Assembly (NCBI GenBank): GCA_041396245.1
Contig: JAWKYW010000002.1
Location: forward strand, 124,001-188,000
DNA: 64,000 nt
Reading direction: 5' to 3'
Source: Desulfobacillus sp041396245
GTDB taxonomy: Bacteria > Pseudomonadota > Gammaproteobacteria > Burkholderiales > Rhodocyclaceae
The notes under the pieces are model-generated. The model was given only the letters and a program-made list of their open reading frames with translations, was not told the origin of the DNA and searched no databases. Positions within the stretch are counted from its first letter, which is position 1. The number at the start of each line of letters is the position of its first letter. This document shows positions 62,829-64,000 of this stretch, piece by piece. The position numbers were made by a program, and so were the translations under genes.

Positions 62829-63964
62829 AATCCAATCTCCTCGTCGGTGAGATAGCAGCCCGGGTCTTCCGCCCACGGGTCTCCGGTGAGCTGCTGGGCG
62901 CGCACGCGGGTGTTGCCGTCGCAGATGTCGAAGTGGGCGCAGGCGCCGCAGCGGCCGCCGACCTTGCGCGGCTTGGCCTTGAGGCCGGCCATGATCGGGT
63001 CGGCGGTGTCCATCCAGATTTCCGAAAAGGGCCGCTCGCGCACGTTGCCGAGGGTGTGGTGCCACCACATGGTGTCGGGATGGACGTTGCCGAGATTGTC
63101 GATGTTGGCGACGTTCACCCCGGAGGAATTGCCGCCCCACTGCGCCAGCTTTGCCCGCACGTGCACCGCGCGGTCGGGAAAGTGCTTCTCCACCCAATGC
63201 AGGAAGTACACGCCGTCGGCATCGTTGTTGCCGGTGGTGAACTCCTTGTCGAGGCCTCGCTGCTTGTATTCCCAGCAGGTGTCGAAGAGCAGATCCATCG
63301 CCTGGCGCGTCATCTGGTGGTGGGCGTCGTCCTTGCGGTTCTTGTTGCCGCGGCCGGCGTAGTTGAGGTGCGAGAAATAGAAACGGTCGATGCCCTCGTC
63401 CTCGACCAGCTTCAGCAGGCCGGGCAGATCGTGGGCGTTGTCCTGCGTCATGGTGAAGCGCACGCCGACCTTCAGGCCAAGGTCGCGGCAGAGGCGGATG
63501 CCGGCGAGCGACTTCTCGAAGGCGCCCTGCATGCGGCGGAACTTGTCGTGCGTCTCGCGGATGCCGTCGAGGCTGATGCCGACATAGTCAAAGTCAGTCT
63601 CGGCGATACGGCGGATGTTGGATTCGTCGATCAGCGTGCCGTTGGAGGAGAGGCCGACGTAGAAGCCCATGCCCTTGGCGCGCTGCGCGATGTCGAAGAT
63701 GTCCGGCCGCAGCAGCGGCTCGCCGCCGGAGAGGATCAGCACAGGCACGCGGAAGCGCTTGAGGTCGTCCATCACGCCGTAGACCTCCGCGGTGGACAGC
63801 TCGCCGGGGAAGTCCTTGTCGGCGGAGATCGAGTAGCAGTGCTTGCAGGTCAGGTTGCAGCGGCGGATCAGGTTCCAGATCACCACCGGCCCGGGCGGAT
63901 TGTGCTTCGGCCCGAGCGGCGTCGGGTGGGCGATCTCTTCCATGTACTGCGAGATTCTGAACAT
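62822..63964 (-). CDS. nirJ: Radical SAM protein NirJ, heme d1 biosynthesis
   Basis: 380 residues. The radical SAM cluster motif CNLTCKHC is at about residue 36, and GGEPLLRPD, GISLDG and the C-terminal SPASM-like cysteines (GRCGACAHFDICDGNTRV, DPGCYL) follow. It removes the propionate side chains of didecarboxysiroheme and introduces the carbonyls of heme d1. The order (nirH)-nirJ-nirN is that of Pseudomonas-type nir operons. A motif copy (63590-63613) lies in the gene. Confidence 0.93.
   Translation of the reverse strand: MFRISQYMEEIAHPTPLGPKHNPPGPVVIWNLIRRCNLTCKHCYSISADKDFPGELSTAEVYGVMDDLKRFRVPVLILSGGEPLLRPDIFDIAQRAKGMGFYVGLSSNGTLIDESNIRRIAETDFDYVGISLDGIRETHDKFRRMQGAFEKSLAGIRLCRDLGLKVGVRFTMTQDNAHDLPGLLKLVEDEGIDRFYFSHLNYAGRGNKNRKDDAHHQMTRQAMDLLFDTCWEYKQRGLDKEFTTGNNDADGVYFLHWVEKHFPDRAVHVRAKLAQWGGNSSGVNVANIDNLGNVHPDTMWWHHTLGNVRERPFSEIWMDTADPIMAGLKAKPRKVGGRCGACAHFDICDGNTRVRAQQLTGDPWAEDPGCYLTDEEIGLC
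63590..63613 (+). repeat. Bipartite 24-bp motif, copy 15
   Basis: Exact match; in nirJ (minus) GAG ACT GAC TTT encodes Glu-Thr-Asp-Phe. Confidence 0.85.
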
Positions 63965-63966
63965 AG

Positions 63967-64000
63967 TTAGCTACCGATGCGCAGGCCGGTCTTCTTGAGG
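63967..64000 (-). CDS. nirH: 3' end of a probable NirH/siroheme decarboxylase subunit gene (cut by window edge)
   Basis: Only the last codons are in the window, reading LKKTGLRIGS then TAA at 63967. The stop is 2 nt upstream of the nirJ ATG. In Pseudomonas-type operons the gene before nirJ is nirH, an Lrp-like siroheme decarboxylase subunit. The assignment rests on this position. Confidence 0.45.
   Translation of the reverse strand, partial: LKKTGLRIGS

Overview
This is a GC-rich chromosomal window from a denitrifying betaproteobacterium. The gene content and order (two adjacent cyanophycin synthetases with their ABC transporter, the heme d1 genes nirJ-nirN, a CuA-type NO reductase, FccAB flavocytochrome, the betaproteobacterial coaBC-dut-radC-rpmBG block) point to Rhodocyclales or a close relative. 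That placement is an inference from gene families; no rRNA or tRNA gene is present to test it.

Layout. 1-8.1 kb: cyanophycin locus, with a divergent ABC transporter cut by the window edge, a CphA2-like synthetase with a dead second ATP site, a full CphA, and an M48 peptidase. 8.1-22 kb: mixed metabolism, with a LysR regulator divergent from hydroxypyruvate isomerase, haloacid dehalogenase and malate synthase (glyoxylate metabolism), a CidA/LrgB pair, YaeQ, thioredoxin, TusE, a CDGSH protein, folE, a lipase-like hydrolase, and ettA-SCO-DUF748. 22-26 kb: a periplasmic redox cluster (NapC-like tetraheme, ethylbenzene-dehydrogenase-type heme protein, FccA, FccB) that fits sulfide oxidation. 26-46.5 kb: housekeeping (dut, coaBC, radC, rpmB, rpmG, rsmB, purN, mutL, miaA, murI, purM, hda, pcnB, folK, panBCD). 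46.6-64 kb: nitrogen-oxide respiration, with two heme A synthases, a CuA-containing NO-reductase-like enzyme (norS-norY-senC order), two unusual cytochrome b fusion proteins, a second divergent heme-copper oxidase homologue, an NnrS-like membrane protein, DUF2249, and the heme d1 genes nirN, nirJ and the tail of a probable nirH. Two FNR/DNR-type boxes sit in front of the NO-related operons.

The most unexpected signal is not a gene. A directional, bipartite 24-bp motif, AAAGTCAG-N10-ACGGCG, occurs 15 times (12 exact, 3 with one mismatch) on both strands, always with the same 10-nt spacer, inside genes, across gene ends and between genes. Inside genes it usually sits over Leu-Thr-Leu/Phe or Glu-Thr-Asp-Phe codons and forces codons (ACT, TTG, TTA, TTT) that are otherwise rare here, which suggests selection on the DNA itself. 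Its spacing, density and orientation freedom resemble a DNA-uptake sequence or a chromosome-organisation site, but it matches none that I recognise.

Three further repeat families are present: CCCCCTTCC-type hairpins with a CCCCAAGGGG partner (3 copies), a composite palindromic element between panB and panC whose end sequence recurs inside the start of nirN, and a 14-bp-arm palindrome downstream of DUF2249.
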